A DNA stretch of 43,408 nucleotides, from assembly GCA_015655145.1 (NCBI GenBank), contig JAATFO010000090.1:1-43408 (forward strand). Reading direction: 5' to 3'. The position numbers were made by a program, and so were the translations under genes. Positions 35,875 to 43,408 of the stretch are shown one piece after another. The DNA is from Enterobacterales bacterium. GTDB taxonomy: Bacteria; Pseudomonadota; Gammaproteobacteria; Enterobacterales; Enterobacteriaceae. The notes beneath the pieces were generated by a model that saw only the letters and a program-made list of their open reading frames with translations, was not told the origin of the DNA and did no database searches. Position 1 is the first letter of the stretch. Each line of letters opens with the position of its first letter.

Positions 35875-37417
35875 TCCCCCGTTGCTGACGTTGAGCCATA
35901 TCAGCAAAACCTTTTATGGTGTTCCGGCGCTACGCGGGGTCTCTTTGTCGCTGGAGGCTGGCAGCATCCATGGTCTTATCGGCCATAATGGCGCGGGAAA
36001 ATCAACGCTGATTAACATCCTCGGCGGGATTTATCCGGCGGACAGTGGCGACGTGACACTGGCGGGCACCAGAGTGACTATTGACTCACCACGGGCTGCT
36101 CAGGCACTGGGTATTGAAATTGTGCATCAGGATCGTCTTCTGGCGCCGACGCTCACGGTGGCGGAGTCATTGTTGCTGGGAGAGGAACCGCGATTTAGCG
36201 GGCTACCGCTATTGCATCGCCGTCGGATGCGGCATGAGGCGCGGCTCGCCATTCAGACTCATTTTGCGATGGAACTCGACCCGGATCGTCTGATTGCTGA
36301 TCTCAGCGTGGCGGAACAACAGGTGGTGCAGATTACCCGCGCATTGCGTCGGTCGCCGCGCATCCTGGTATTCGACGAACCGACGGCGGCACTGGCGCGT
36401 CATGAGGCCACCTCGCTGTTCACCGCCGTTCAAGCGTTGCGTCAGCGTGGGTTAGCGATTTTGTATGTTTCTCATTATCTCGATGAAATCATCGAACTCT
36501 GCCAACAGGTGACGGTGCTACGTGATGGCCGTGATGTGGCCCAACACACGGTCAGCCAGGTCCACGTGCGACAACTGATTGCCGCAATGGTGGGTGAGAT
36601 GCCGCAAGCCGGGATAAAACGCACACCGCAAGCCACTGGAAAAACGCTGTTACAGGTACAGGACTTGTCGGCGGCAGGCCGTTTTCAGTCGCTCTCTTTC
36701 AGTGCACGGGAAGGCGAGATCCTCGGTATCACCGGATTGCTCGGCTCAGGCGGTAAAGCATTATTACGGGCGCTGTTCGGCCTTGAACATGGATTGTCTG
36801 GCACCCTGAACCTGAAAGGACGTACTTTTTTACCGCGTTCACCGCGTGATGCGGTGGCGCGTGGGATAGCCTTTGTGCCGGAAGATCGGCGCGTTAATGG
36901 TATCGCCCTTGACCTCAGTGTCCGTGAGAACCTTGTTGTGACCATCCTGGACACGCTGGCGCGGCATGGCGTGATCGATAAACGCCGTGAAGTTGCGCGG
37001 GTGACGGAAAATATCGCCGCCCTGAAAATTCGCACGCCCGGTATTGAAGCGCCGGTGCGTCAGTTATCGGGAGGGAATCAGCAAAAAGTGGTACTGGCTA
37101 AATGGCTTAATACCGGTGCATCGCTCTATTTGCTGGATGAGCCGACGGTGGGCGTTGACATTGCCGCCAAGGCGGAGATTTACCGTGAGCTGGAACAACT
37201 GGCGGCAGATGGGGCATTGGTGATCATTTTTTCCACTGACCTGCCAGAGTTGCAGGCAATCACCGATCGCATTCTGGTGCTGGCGCGCGGAGAACTGGTG
37301 CGAACCCTGAATACACCCGATACCGATCATCATGAAATACTGGCCTGGGCCAGTGGAGGCAATGTCAGGCAAACAGTTGCCGGGGAAGGTGGCTCAGCCG
37401 CGGGGAGCCTGGCATGA
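35864..37417 (+). CDS. Sugar-type ABC transporter ATPase (double domain)
   Basis: This tandem ATPase (517 aa) of the RbsA/XylG/MglA class drives sugar uptake. Domain one has Walker A GHNGAGKST at residues 40–48, the class-typical degenerate signature LSVAEQQVVQITRAL and DEPTAAL. Domain two has the degenerate P-loop GLLGSGGKAL, the signature LSGGNQQKVVLAKWL and DEPTVGVDI, also normal for the class. The start at 35864 overlaps the binding-protein end and is in the expected place for MASNPPLLTLSHISKTF; the longer frame to 35828 has no homology. It ends with an ATGA overlap with the first permease. Both features indicate coupled translation within one operon. Confidence 0.94.
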   Translation: MASNPPLLTLSHISKTFYGVPALRGVSLSLEAGSIHGLIGHNGAGKSTLINILGGIYPADSGDVTLAGTRVTIDSPRAAQALGIEIVHQDRLLAPTLTVAESLLLGEEPRFSGLPLLHRRRMRHEARLAIQTHFAMELDPDRLIADLSVAEQQVVQITRALRRSPRILVFDEPTAALARHEATSLFTAVQALRQRGLAILYVSHYLDEIIELCQQVTVLRDGRDVAQHTVSQVHVRQLIAAMVGEMPQAGIKRTPQATGKTLLQVQDLSAAGRFQSLSFSAREGEILGITGLLGSGGKALLRALFGLEHGLSGTLNLKGRTFLPRSPRDAVARGIAFVPEDRRVNGIALDLSVRENLVVTILDTLARHGVIDKRREVARVTENIAALKIRTPGIEAPVRQLSGGNQQKVVLAKWLNTGASLYLLDEPTVGVDIAAKAEIYRELEQLAADGALVIIFSTDLPELQAITDRILVLARGELVRTLNTPDTDHHEILAWASGGNVRQTVAGEGGSAAGSLA

Positions 37418-38421
37418 GCGATATCGTACAACAGACGCCGCAGGCACGTCAGCCGTCAGGGCCTGACTGGCTGCGCGGCGGGGCGGCAGTGATTATTGTG
37501 GCGCTACTGGCGGTGTTCGCGTTGCTCTCGCCACTCTTTCTGACCCTCGGCAACCTTGGCAATGTGTTACAGCAAACGGCGGTTATCGGCACGCTGGCCA
37601 TGGGGTTGACACTGGTGCTAATCGGCGGCGGAGCGCATTCGTTGACCGGTGGTATCGATCTTTCCATCGCGGCTAACCTTGGGCTGTGTGCCGCAGTGTT
37701 CGCCACCTTATCAGGGCAAGGATATCCGGCGGCGATGGCCGCACTGGGCGCCTTGTTGAGTGGAATGGCGCTGGGACTGATCAATGCCCTGGCGGTGGTG
37801 TGGCTGCGTATTCTACCGTTACTTGCCACGCTGACCACCATGAATATCGCCATCGGCGTGGAAATGGTGATCACTCAGAATACCTCGGTGCCAGTCACTG
37901 GCGCCTTGCCGGACCTGCTTATCGCCGCCGGACCGTGGCAGCTCTCCTGGCTTTCCTGGGGGTTTGCGCTGGTGGCATTGTTGTTCATTGGGGTGGTGCA
38001 TTTTACCCGTTTTGGCCTGCGTTTGCAGGCAGTGGGTGGACATCCGCTGGCGGCACGCGCGGCGGGGCTGGCGGTTTCACGCTATATCGCCCTCAGTTAT
38101 GTGTTGTGCGGACTGTGCGCGGGTCTTGCCGCGCTGGCCTCGGTGGCGCTGTTAAGCGGCAGTTCTCCGGGATCTAACGACAATCTGTTGATGGTCATTG
38201 CGGCGGCGTTACTGGGGGTGGTGTTCTCCCGGCGGCTGGTGCCCACCATCGGCGGCACGTTAATTAGCGGATTATTTCTCACGCTGATCGCCAACGGCTT
38301 TCAGTTGATCAATATATCGAGTTACTGGATTAATGGCGTTGAGGGTGCGCTGATCTTGCTGGTGGTTTCTCTCACCGCGCAATTGCGCCGCCGTCAGCAA
38401 AGGAGAAAAATCAGTGTCTGA
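37414..38421 (+). CDS. Sugar-type ABC transporter permease 1
   Basis: This is a BPD_transp_2 (RbsC-like) permease of 335 aa with about nine hydrophobic segments. The family motif GGIDLSIAANLGL follows GTLAMGLTLVLIGGGAHSLT, and the later loop GGHPLAARAAGLAVSRYIAL corresponds to the ATPase-contact region. GVVFSRRLVPTIGGTLIS marks the last helices. Its ATG overlaps the ATPase stop (ATGA), and its end overlaps the next permease by eight bases. It probably forms a heterodimer with permease 2. Confidence 0.93.
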   Translation: MSDIVQQTPQARQPSGPDWLRGGAAVIIVALLAVFALLSPLFLTLGNLGNVLQQTAVIGTLAMGLTLVLIGGGAHSLTGGIDLSIAANLGLCAAVFATLSGQGYPAAMAALGALLSGMALGLINALAVVWLRILPLLATLTTMNIAIGVEMVITQNTSVPVTGALPDLLIAAGPWQLSWLSWGFALVALLFIGVVHFTRFGLRLQAVGGHPLAARAAGLAVSRYIALSYVLCGLCAGLAALASVALLSGSSPGSNDNLLMVIAAALLGVVFSRRLVPTIGGTLISGLFLTLIANGFQLINISSYWINGVEGALILLVVSLTAQLRRRQQRRKISV

Positions 38422-39400
38422 TCTCAGTCTACCGGCGATGCCGGCCAAAAAACAATCCGTTAACCTGCTGCGCGGCGTGATGATCGTGACGTTCCTCGCG
38501 CTGTTGATCTTTTTTAGCTGTTACGCGCCGGGCTTCGCCAGTGTTGCGAACATTGAAAGTGTATTGTTGAACAATGTCGCGCCGCTGGCTATCGCCGCGC
38601 TGGCGATCACCCTGGTGGCGGTGCTGGGTGCGGTGGATCTCTCTATCGGTACGGCGATCGATTTCGCCTGTCTGGTGCTGGTGACGCTGATGCTGCATCA
38701 GGTTGCGCTACCGCTGGCCATCACGGCGGCGTTACTGGCGGCGCTCGGCGTTGGCTTATTCAATGCCTTGCTGGTGGTGGTGCTTGGCGTCGAGCCGTTT
38801 CTTGCCACGCTCGGGACTCTGTTTATCGGGCAGAGTGTACAACAACTCTCCTCAAATGGCGGTCAGCCGATCTACTTGCTCAGTCAGGTTTTGCCGTCGG
38901 GGTTTTCCGCCATTGGTCATGGTAGCCTGTTCGGAATAGCCTTGCCATTGTGGTATGTGCTGTTGCTGGCACTGGCGCTGTATCTCCTGCTACAGCGCAC
39001 GCGCTATGGCCGCGCCTTCAGTACGCTGGGGGTGCAGGCCAGTGTGGCGCGTTATTCGGGCTTACCGGTTGCGCGTTTGACCGCCGTCGCTTTTATTCTC
39101 AGCGCTTTGATTGCGGGCGTGGTCGGGTTGATTCTTGCCGCCAATGTTAAAGCCTGGGTGCCGTTGTCGGGAAATGCCTATTTACTCAATGCCATTGGCG
39201 CCAGTTTTATCGGTGCTACGTTTTCCACCACGCGACGACCAAATGTTCCAGGCACCTTGTTGGGCGTGATATTACTGAGCTTTGTCGCTAATGGTTTGTT
39301 GCTGATTGGCTGGAGTTTCTACTGGCAACAGGTGGCGACAGGGGTCTTGATCTTTATCGTGCTGGCGTTGGGCGGGTTGCGCGACCGGCGTTCGCGTTAA
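38414..39400 (+). CDS. Sugar-type ABC transporter permease 2
   Basis: The second RbsC-like permease has 328 residues. GAVDLSIGTAIDFACLVL and ALLVVVLGVEPFLATLGTLF are the expected helices; the loop FSTLGVQASVARYSGLPVAR is the ATPase contact; IGATFSTTRRPNVPGTLLG closes it. Translation starts at GTG (38414), with AAAGGAG well placed seven bases before and the ORF overlapping permease 1 by eight bases. It shares the same fold as permease 1 but is a distinct sequence, so the channel is hetero-dimeric, as in autoinducer-2 or some pentose importers. It ends the operon. Confidence 0.92.
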   Translation: MSDLSLPAMPAKKQSVNLLRGVMIVTFLALLIFFSCYAPGFASVANIESVLLNNVAPLAIAALAITLVAVLGAVDLSIGTAIDFACLVLVTLMLHQVALPLAITAALLAALGVGLFNALLVVVLGVEPFLATLGTLFIGQSVQQLSSNGGQPIYLLSQVLPSGFSAIGHGSLFGIALPLWYVLLLALALYLLLQRTRYGRAFSTLGVQASVARYSGLPVARLTAVAFILSALIAGVVGLILAANVKAWVPLSGNAYLLNAIGASFIGATFSTTRRPNVPGTLLGVILLSFVANGLLLIGWSFYWQQVATGVLIFIVLALGGLRDRRSR

Positions 39401-39471
39401 TAACACCAGCAAGAGATGGGCGCGGAAAGCAATCTGTTGGTAGCCGGTGCGTCGGTAAAATAACGCTGTCA

Positions 39472-39498
39472 GCGTGGGGGCAATAACAGCCGCCACGC
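39472..39498. terminator. Stem between convergent sugar-importer and thiY genes
   Basis: GCGTGG and CCACGC pair across a 15-base loop in the 145-base convergent gap. A second small stem, AAGGC–CATC–GCCTT, lies at about 39515–39530. There is no long T-run, so these are only likely ends of the two operons. Confidence 0.35.
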
Positions 39499-39545
39499 GA
39501 CAATTCAGGTGATAAGGCCATCGCCTTTCAACAACATGAAGGCAA

Positions 39546-40484
39546 TTAATGTGTAAGTTCAACCGCATATTCATCGACCGGGCGCAGGGTCTTGATCAGG
39601 TGATGAGTGAAAAGGAACTGTTCGTAGGCCTGATAACGTTTAACATCCAGTCGCGCCGGGTCACGGGCAAATAAGGGCACGCTCTTTTTCCATGCCTGTC
39701 GGTTCAGTTCATTATTGAGATCTGGATGCTGACGGGCGAAGGTTTGCCAGGTTTCTTCGGGGTGGGCAACCAGATAGTCCGTGCCTTTTTTCAGCGCGGC
39801 GAGAAACGTGTTGATTTTTGCTTGCCCCAGCGCATTGCGATTGGCGACGATAATCAGTTCGTCATACGCCGGCACACCATAGTCCTCAACATTAAACACC
39901 ACCGGATGCAGGCCATGCAGTTGTAACTCCAACGCTTCAATGTTGCGATAGCCGCCAATCACCGCATCAACCTGCCCGGCCATCAACGCGCTGGTCAACT
40001 GAAAATTAACATTGATCGGTGTCACGTCGGTTGGTTTGAGGTGTTCATGTTGCAGCATTGTCGCCAGTGTGGCTTCTTCAATGCCGCTGACGGAAAACCC
40101 TATTTTTTTCCCCCTGAGGCCGGCTGGCGAGGTGATGTGTTGATCCAGTGTAATCAGGGTATTCAGCGGGGTATTAATTAAGGTGCCGACGCGTACCAGG
40201 GGTAAGCCTTGATCAGCAAAAAAATGCAGTTGCGGTTGATACGTAATGGCGAGATCCGCTTGCCCGGCGGCGACAAGTCGTGGCGGTAATGCCGGATCAG
40301 CCGGCGGGACAATCTTAACCTCGAGGCCGGCGGCTTTAAAGGCGCCGATCTGCTCAGCCACCATAATTGGCGCGTGATCCGGATTAATGTACCAGTCAAG
40401 TACCAGGGTGATTTTTTCAGCGGCACTGGCGTACAGCGTTAACAGGGCGCTAAGAACCAGCCCGGAGAAACATTTTTTCATCAT
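39546..40484 (-). CDS. thiY: Thiamine precursor ABC transporter binding protein
   Basis: ThiY is a periplasmic NMT1/THI5-like binding protein for pyrimidine breakdown products of thiamine (formylaminopyrimidine) in the well-studied homologues. The 312 residues begin with a signal peptide (MKKCFSGLVLSALLTLYASA, cut near ASA–AE). They then show the family motif LVLDWYINPDHAPIMVAEQI, the GADLA-like AAGQADLAITYQPQ and LRGKKIGFSVSGIEEATLA. AAGGA nine bases before the ATG sets the start. It is last in the operon tenA–thiZ–thiX–thiY and therefore also under the TPP riboswitch. Confidence 0.92.
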   Translation of the reverse strand: MMKKCFSGLVLSALLTLYASAAEKITLVLDWYINPDHAPIMVAEQIGAFKAAGLEVKIVPPADPALPPRLVAAGQADLAITYQPQLHFFADQGLPLVRVGTLINTPLNTLITLDQHITSPAGLRGKKIGFSVSGIEEATLATMLQHEHLKPTDVTPINVNFQLTSALMAGQVDAVIGGYRNIEALELQLHGLHPVVFNVEDYGVPAYDELIIVANRNALGQAKINTFLAALKKGTDYLVAHPEETWQTFARQHPDLNNELNRQAWKKSVPLFARDPARLDVKRYQAYEQFLFTHHLIKTLRPVDEYAVELTH

Positions 40485-40509
40485 CTTGAACGTCCTTTAA
40501 TTTTTATGA

Positions 40510-41280
40510 TCAACTGTTATTTTCTGGCGCCCAGTAAATGAGGCGCTGTAGTAGTGCATCGATCGTTAGCCAGAGCAGGACGGTCATCAGCACCAGGATA
40601 AACAAGGCGGCAAAACACATGTCTGTTTGCATACGTGCATTGGCGTTGAGCATGACATACCCCAGCCCTTCACCCGACCCCACCCATTCGCCGATGATCG
40701 CCCCAACAGGGGCGACCGCCGCCGCCATACGTACGCCGGAGCCGAAGGCAGGCAATGCGGCCATCAAGCGGACATGGCGCAGTTGCGCATAAGATGAAGC
40801 CCGCAGGGTGCGTGCGAGATCGAGATAATCGTTATTGACCCGTCGCAGCCCATCGAAGAATGCCGAGGTGACCGGAAAGAAAATCACCAGCACCGCCATC
40901 GCCACTTTGGCGCTCATGCCAAAACCGAACCACAGCACCAGCAATGGCGCCAGCGCGAAAACCGGAATGGCCTGGCTGGTGAGCACCACCGGCATTAGCC
41001 AGCGTTGTAGCCGGGGGAAAAAGATCATGCCCAAAGCCAGTAATGTCCCAAGCAGTACCCCAAAAACCAGGCCACCAATCATTTCTGTTGCCGTAATCAA
41101 CGTATGCTGTGCCAGCCATGTCCGGCCATTCCATAACGCCGTCGCCACGGCGGCGGGAGAGGGCAGCAGGAACGCGGGAATGCCGCTGCGGGTGAGTAGC
41201 CACCAGAGCAGAATCAGTCCGGCAAACACCGTGAAACCACGGTGTGAACGCGCAAGGCGTCTGGTTAGCGCGTATTTCAT
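40510..41280 (-). CDS. thiX: Thiamine precursor ABC transporter permease
   Basis: ThiX is the inner-membrane permease (256 aa, BPD_transp_1 class) of the pyrimidine-precursor importer, with about six membrane segments. FLLPSPAAVATALWNGR, LTSQAIPVFALAPLLVLWFG and the EAA loop ARTLRASSYAQLRHVRLMAA are visible, with GAIIGEWVGSGEGLGYVMLN near the end. Its ATG overlaps the thiZ stop (ATGA), so the two are translated together; thiY follows after 25 bases. The assignment depends partly on the neighbours tenA and the TPP riboswitch. Confidence 0.92.
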   Translation of the reverse strand: MKYALTRRLARSHRGFTVFAGLILLWWLLTRSGIPAFLLPSPAAVATALWNGRTWLAQHTLITATEMIGGLVFGVLLGTLLALGMIFFPRLQRWLMPVVLTSQAIPVFALAPLLVLWFGFGMSAKVAMAVLVIFFPVTSAFFDGLRRVNNDYLDLARTLRASSYAQLRHVRLMAALPAFGSGVRMAAAVAPVGAIIGEWVGSGEGLGYVMLNANARMQTDMCFAALFILVLMTVLLWLTIDALLQRLIYWAPENNS

Positions 41281-42047
41281 CCGTCCGTCCTGATTAACTG
41301 GCGTAATAATTCACCCTGACTTTTTTGCACGCGCGGATCATCCGGCGCACGTGGCGGTTGACCGGCAAGCGAGAGCGTATGCTCAATGCGTGCCGGCTGG
41401 CCGGATAGCACCAGCAAGCGATGACTCAAACGACAGGCCTCCAGTGGATCGTGGGTAATCAGCAGCACGGTGTGCTGTGCCAGCAATTCCGCTGCCAGTG
41501 CCTGGATCCTGGTCCGGGTAAGGGTATCCAGCGCCGAAAAGGGTTCATCCATCAACACGATTGGCTGGCGTTCATACAATGTTCGCGCGATGGCTGCTCG
41601 CTGGCGCATACCGCCAGACAGCGCCGCGGGAAGGGCTGCGCCATGGTCGCGTAGCCCGACACGGTCGAGAAGATGACGGGCCCATTCGTGCTCGATTTTT
41701 TCCCGGCGCAGGCGGGCGCCGAGGGTAATATTTTCCATCACCGTCAGCCATGGGTAGAGTAGGTCGTTTTGCCCCATATAGGCGATACGCCCGGTGACGG
41801 GCTGGCCATCACTACCGATGACAGTGCCGGAGGTTGGCGCCGCCAGCCCGGCAATAATCTTGAGCAGACTGCTTTTGCCCACGCCGCTGGCGCCGAGGAG
41901 CGCAACAAAACGGCCGCCATCAATATCAACACTGAGGTTGTCGAAAATCACCCGATGCTCAAAATGCAGCGTTAGCGCACGGACCTGAATACCGGGTGGC
42001 ACAAACGCCGTACTGGCGGGTGTTACGTCAGCGCAAGGCGGAGTCAT
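41277..42047 (-). CDS. thiZ: Thiamine precursor ABC transporter ATPase
   Basis: ThiZ is the cytoplasmic ATPase (about 256 aa) of the importer. Walker A GASGVGKSS is at residues 52–60, the Q-loop is IAYMGQNDLLYPWLTVMENI, the signature LSGGMRQRAAIARTL, and Walker B VLMDEPFSALDTLTR with the switch histidine in LLITHDPLEACRLSHRL. The start is either ATG at 42047 or the GTG just before it (42050); both overlap the tenA stop as GTGATG. This tight coupling places transporter and hydrolase in one unit. Confidence 0.92.
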   Translation of the reverse strand: MTPPCADVTPASTAFVPPGIQVRALTLHFEHRVIFDNLSVDIDGGRFVALLGASGVGKSSLLKIIAGLAAPTSGTVIGSDGQPVTGRIAYMGQNDLLYPWLTVMENITLGARLRREKIEHEWARHLLDRVGLRDHGAALPAALSGGMRQRAAIARTLYERQPIVLMDEPFSALDTLTRTRIQALAAELLAQHTVLLITHDPLEACRLSHRLLVLSGQPARIEHTLSLAGQPPRAPDDPRVQKSQGELLRQLIRTDG

Positions 42048-42748
42048 CACCTGCTCACCTCGCGGGTTGTGGAGACATTCAACCCCATTTGCCAGAAGGC
42101 GGTTTCAAGCTGGGTGGCGGTGGTGAAAATGGACGACAAGCCACTAAACCGGCTGTCGGCGCCACGTTGCTGACCAACCTGATTGAGCAGGTTCAGCGAG
42201 TTTTGCACACCGTCCTGGTATTGCGGGTCGCCATAGTTACGCATCCAGGAGGCATAAGGATTTCCGGCCATTACCGTTGCGGGGTCCTCAAGCAGACGCA
42301 GACCGATTTCCGCATAACCGACGACGCAGGGAGCCAACGCAACCAGCAAGTCGAGCGCATCGCCAGACTGACCAATGTCGAGCACATAACGGGTATAAGC
42401 GAAGGTTTCCGCCGCCTCCGGCGTGTTTGACAGGTCTGATTCGCTCAGCCCCCAGCGGGCGCAATAGTTAACGTGCAGGGGCAACTCGGCAACAATGGCG
42501 GAGAGTGATCGTGCCGCCGCGCGAATGTCCGCTAAGGTACGTAATTTACAGGCCAGTAATGCATAAGCCCGCGCAAACTGAATAAGAAACAGGTAGTCCT
42601 GAATCAGGTAGCGACGAAAAGCAGGCTCGGGAAGTGACCCCGTGGCTAACTGTCGGACAAAAGGATGTTCAACATAGGCTTGCCAGTGACCGCCCGCTGC
42701 CTGCCGTAATTGCCCGAACAGACCGTCTGCGAAATGGAGTCGACTCAT
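42047..42748 (-). CDS. tenA: Aminopyrimidine aminohydrolase TenA
   Basis: TenA hydrolyses aminopyrimidines released from degraded thiamine back to the pyrimidine used for thiamine synthesis (it also has thiaminase activity). With the ATG at 42748 the protein has 233 aa. The catalytic set is visible: Asp51 in LIQDYLFLI, Cys141 in LAPCVVGYAEIG and Glu215 in ATQLETAFW, so this is the cysteine-containing TenA type. GAGGG seven bases upstream supports this start; a longer open frame up to 43042 runs through the riboswitch and is not coding. It heads the tenA–thiZXY operon. The start codon overlaps the stop of a small upstream frame (TGATG). Confidence 0.95.
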   Translation of the reverse strand: MSRLHFADGLFGQLRQAAGGHWQAYVEHPFVRQLATGSLPEPAFRRYLIQDYLFLIQFARAYALLACKLRTLADIRAAARSLSAIVAELPLHVNYCARWGLSESDLSNTPEAAETFAYTRYVLDIGQSGDALDLLVALAPCVVGYAEIGLRLLEDPATVMAGNPYASWMRNYGDPQYQDGVQNSLNLLNQVGQQRGADSRFSGLSSIFTTATQLETAFWQMGLNVSTTREVSR

Positions 42749-42897
42749 CAGGCAGCCCTCGCAGGGTAACGTGTCTGAGCACCAGACTGCAGATAATATG
42801 TCAGGTACGCCATGCGGCATGCACTGGCGGGATGACGGTGACGGGCTAACAGGCTGGCTGCTTTGAGGCGGGAAACAGCCGTAAAGAGGGGAATCAA
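42748..42897 (-). CDS. Possible small upstream ORF (49 aa) in the TPP leader
   Basis: Between the riboswitch and tenA a 49-codon frame starts at TTG (42897). GGAGG lies seven bases upstream, an excellent Shine–Dalgarno. The product would be basic and partly hydrophobic (…FTAVSRLKAASLLARHRH…), and its TGA overlaps the tenA ATG. I do not recognise it. Codons look normal apart from one AGG. It may be a translated leader that couples tenA translation to riboswitch control, or only a chance frame; the start codon is non-standard. Confidence 0.4.
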   Translation of the reverse strand: MIPLFTAVSRLKAASLLARHRHPASACRMAYLTYYLQSGAQTRYPARAA

Positions 42898-42964
42898 CAG
42901 GGGACCTCCATAAGTCAGTGGAGATCCGGGCACGCGCAGGTGAACAGGCAACAACTGATTGCCA

Positions 42965-43050
42965 ATCCGTCCCTTCGCTGGCATGACCCAGATCAGGTTC
43001 AAAGGGTTCGGCCTTAGCCATCTCAGTCCAGTAACAGGACACCCCTCGGA
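42965..43050 (-). ncRNA. TPP riboswitch (THI element)
   Basis: Read on the minus strand, the leader has the conserved thi-box blocks in order: GAGGGGTG, CTGAGATGGC, GAACCCTTTGAACCTGATCT and GGGTCATGCCAGCGAAGGGA. These form the two arms that clamp thiamine pyrophosphate. TPP binding should lower expression of the tenA–thiZXY operon downstream. The expression platform lies in the ~200 bases before tenA, where the GGAGG of the small ORF is a possible target for sequestration. Confidence 0.95.
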
Positions 43051-43059
43051 TAGCTGATA

Positions 43060-43088
43060 TTTATACGGGATTTATTTTTTAATTTGAA
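43060..43088 (-). promoter_or_regulatory. Probable sigma-70 promoter of the tenA–thiZXY operon
   Basis: On the minus strand TTCAAA (43088–43083) and TATAAA (43065–43060) are 17 bases apart. The predicted transcript would begin near 43053, just before the first base of the riboswitch. Confidence 0.65.
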
Positions 43089-43147
43089 GTGGAATTATGT
43101 GTTCATGCGTAGTTAATGTTGCATTGCGCTATCGCGCGGCGAAATTT

Positions 43148-43286
43148 TCCCGATTAGGATGGCGGGAGTTCAACCCAGATCTCACTTATGGCAGCGTTAC
43201 AGTTGCCTGGCAAAACCACCTGTGATACGTTCACCCGCTTCCAGGACGGAACACCTCAGGGTGAGGACCATGGGCAGCCGGGATGC
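43148..43286 (+). other. Gene-free right edge with GGA-loop hairpins
   Basis: From the tenA promoter to the window end no gene is visible. If read on the plus strand, four short stems expose GGA in their loops: TCCCG…AGGATGG…CGGGA (43148–43167), TTCC–AGGAC–GGAA (43239–43251), CCTCA–GGG–TGAGG (43254–43266) and GCA–GCCGGGA–TGC (43274–43286). Such loops are what CsrA/RsmA-family proteins bind in CsrB-type RNAs. No promoter or terminator can be assigned with confidence. Confidence 0.3.
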
Positions 43287-43408
43287 AATAAATACAGAAC
43301 CCGTCAGTTCACTGTTATTTTCTCCCCGCCAGTTAATGATTCATCCGTTAATTCAGCCAGTTAATTTCCTCCGGTTTGCACTGCCTGGTGTATCTGTCCG
43401 CAGGAAAA

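Noticed and set aside
42977..43010. tRNA-like GGTTCAAAGGG stretch
   Set aside because: It is part of the conserved thi-box on the minus strand; no acceptor or anticodon arms can be drawn. No tRNA or rRNA was found in the window.
42749..43042. N-terminal extension of TenA to 331 aa
   Set aside because: It would translate the TPP riboswitch itself; the conserved TenA fold starts at MSRLHFAD with its own ribosome-binding site.
1..43408. Search for IS elements, integrases, attachment sites and CRISPR arrays
   Set aside because: No transposase or integrase motif, no regularly spaced repeats and no duplicated ends were seen by eye.

Overview
The window is a chromosomal segment of a gammaproteobacterium of the order Enterobacterales. 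The first 5.4 kb keeps the classical enterobacterial order pabC–mltG–tmk–holB–ycfH–ptsG, and the proteins match their E. coli counterparts closely, down to catalytic residue numbers. Vsr, YedI, a YncE-type protein and HosA are also enterobacterial. The large cyclic-glucan synthase, QueH and the many solute ABC transporters point to a plant-, soil- or insect-associated lineage (Pectobacteriaceae or Sodalis/Biostraticola-like). Genus cannot be fixed from the sequence alone.

Layout. (1) 1–5388 (+): housekeeping operon ending in the glucose PTS permease. (2) 5473–10216: QueH (−), Vsr without Dcm (+), a ~150-bp palindromic intergenic repeat, a small unknown protein plus YedI (+), a 74-aa unknown protein (−) and a YncE-like beta-propeller lipoprotein (−). 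(3) 10881–19457 (+): one 2858-codon NdvB/ChvB-type cyclic beta-glucan synthase. (4) 19545–22044: hydroxyarylic acid decarboxylase subunits D and C (−) with the divergent MarR repressor HosA (+). A perfect 36-bp palindrome lies between them, and the expected subunit B (UbiX-like) gene is absent. (5) 22045–23092: decayed DNA with an epimerase fragment, an HlyD-like fragment and a frameshifted DUF190 gene. (6) 23184–31783: a peptide-type ABC transporter split around a MarR regulator (fused double ATPase on −; binding protein and two permeases on +), interleaved with a FAD amine/D-amino-acid-type oxidoreductase and an SDR dehydrogenase. (7) 31831–34375 (−): sulfonate/taurine-type ABC importer. (8) 34852–39400 (+): ribose/xylose-type sugar ABC importer with two permeases, preceded by a candidate structured RNA ending in a terminator. 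(9) 39546–43088 (−): TPP-riboswitch-controlled tenA–thiZXY operon for salvage of thiamine pyrimidine breakdown products, with a possible 49-codon upstream ORF. The last ~350 bases hold no gene I can support, but do contain several hairpins with GGA in their loops.

How it fits together. After the conserved block the window is an accessory 'uptake and catabolism' region. Four ABC importers (peptide/opine-like, sulfonate-like, sugar, thiamine precursor) sit in a row with local regulators (HosA, a second MarR, a TPP riboswitch). No IS element, tRNA, integrase or CRISPR array was seen. The best leads are the HosA palindrome with its missing decarboxylase subunit, the MarR–oxidase–importer–SDR cluster, the candidate RNA at 34518–34667, the small ORF in the TPP leader and the GGA-hairpin cluster at the right edge.
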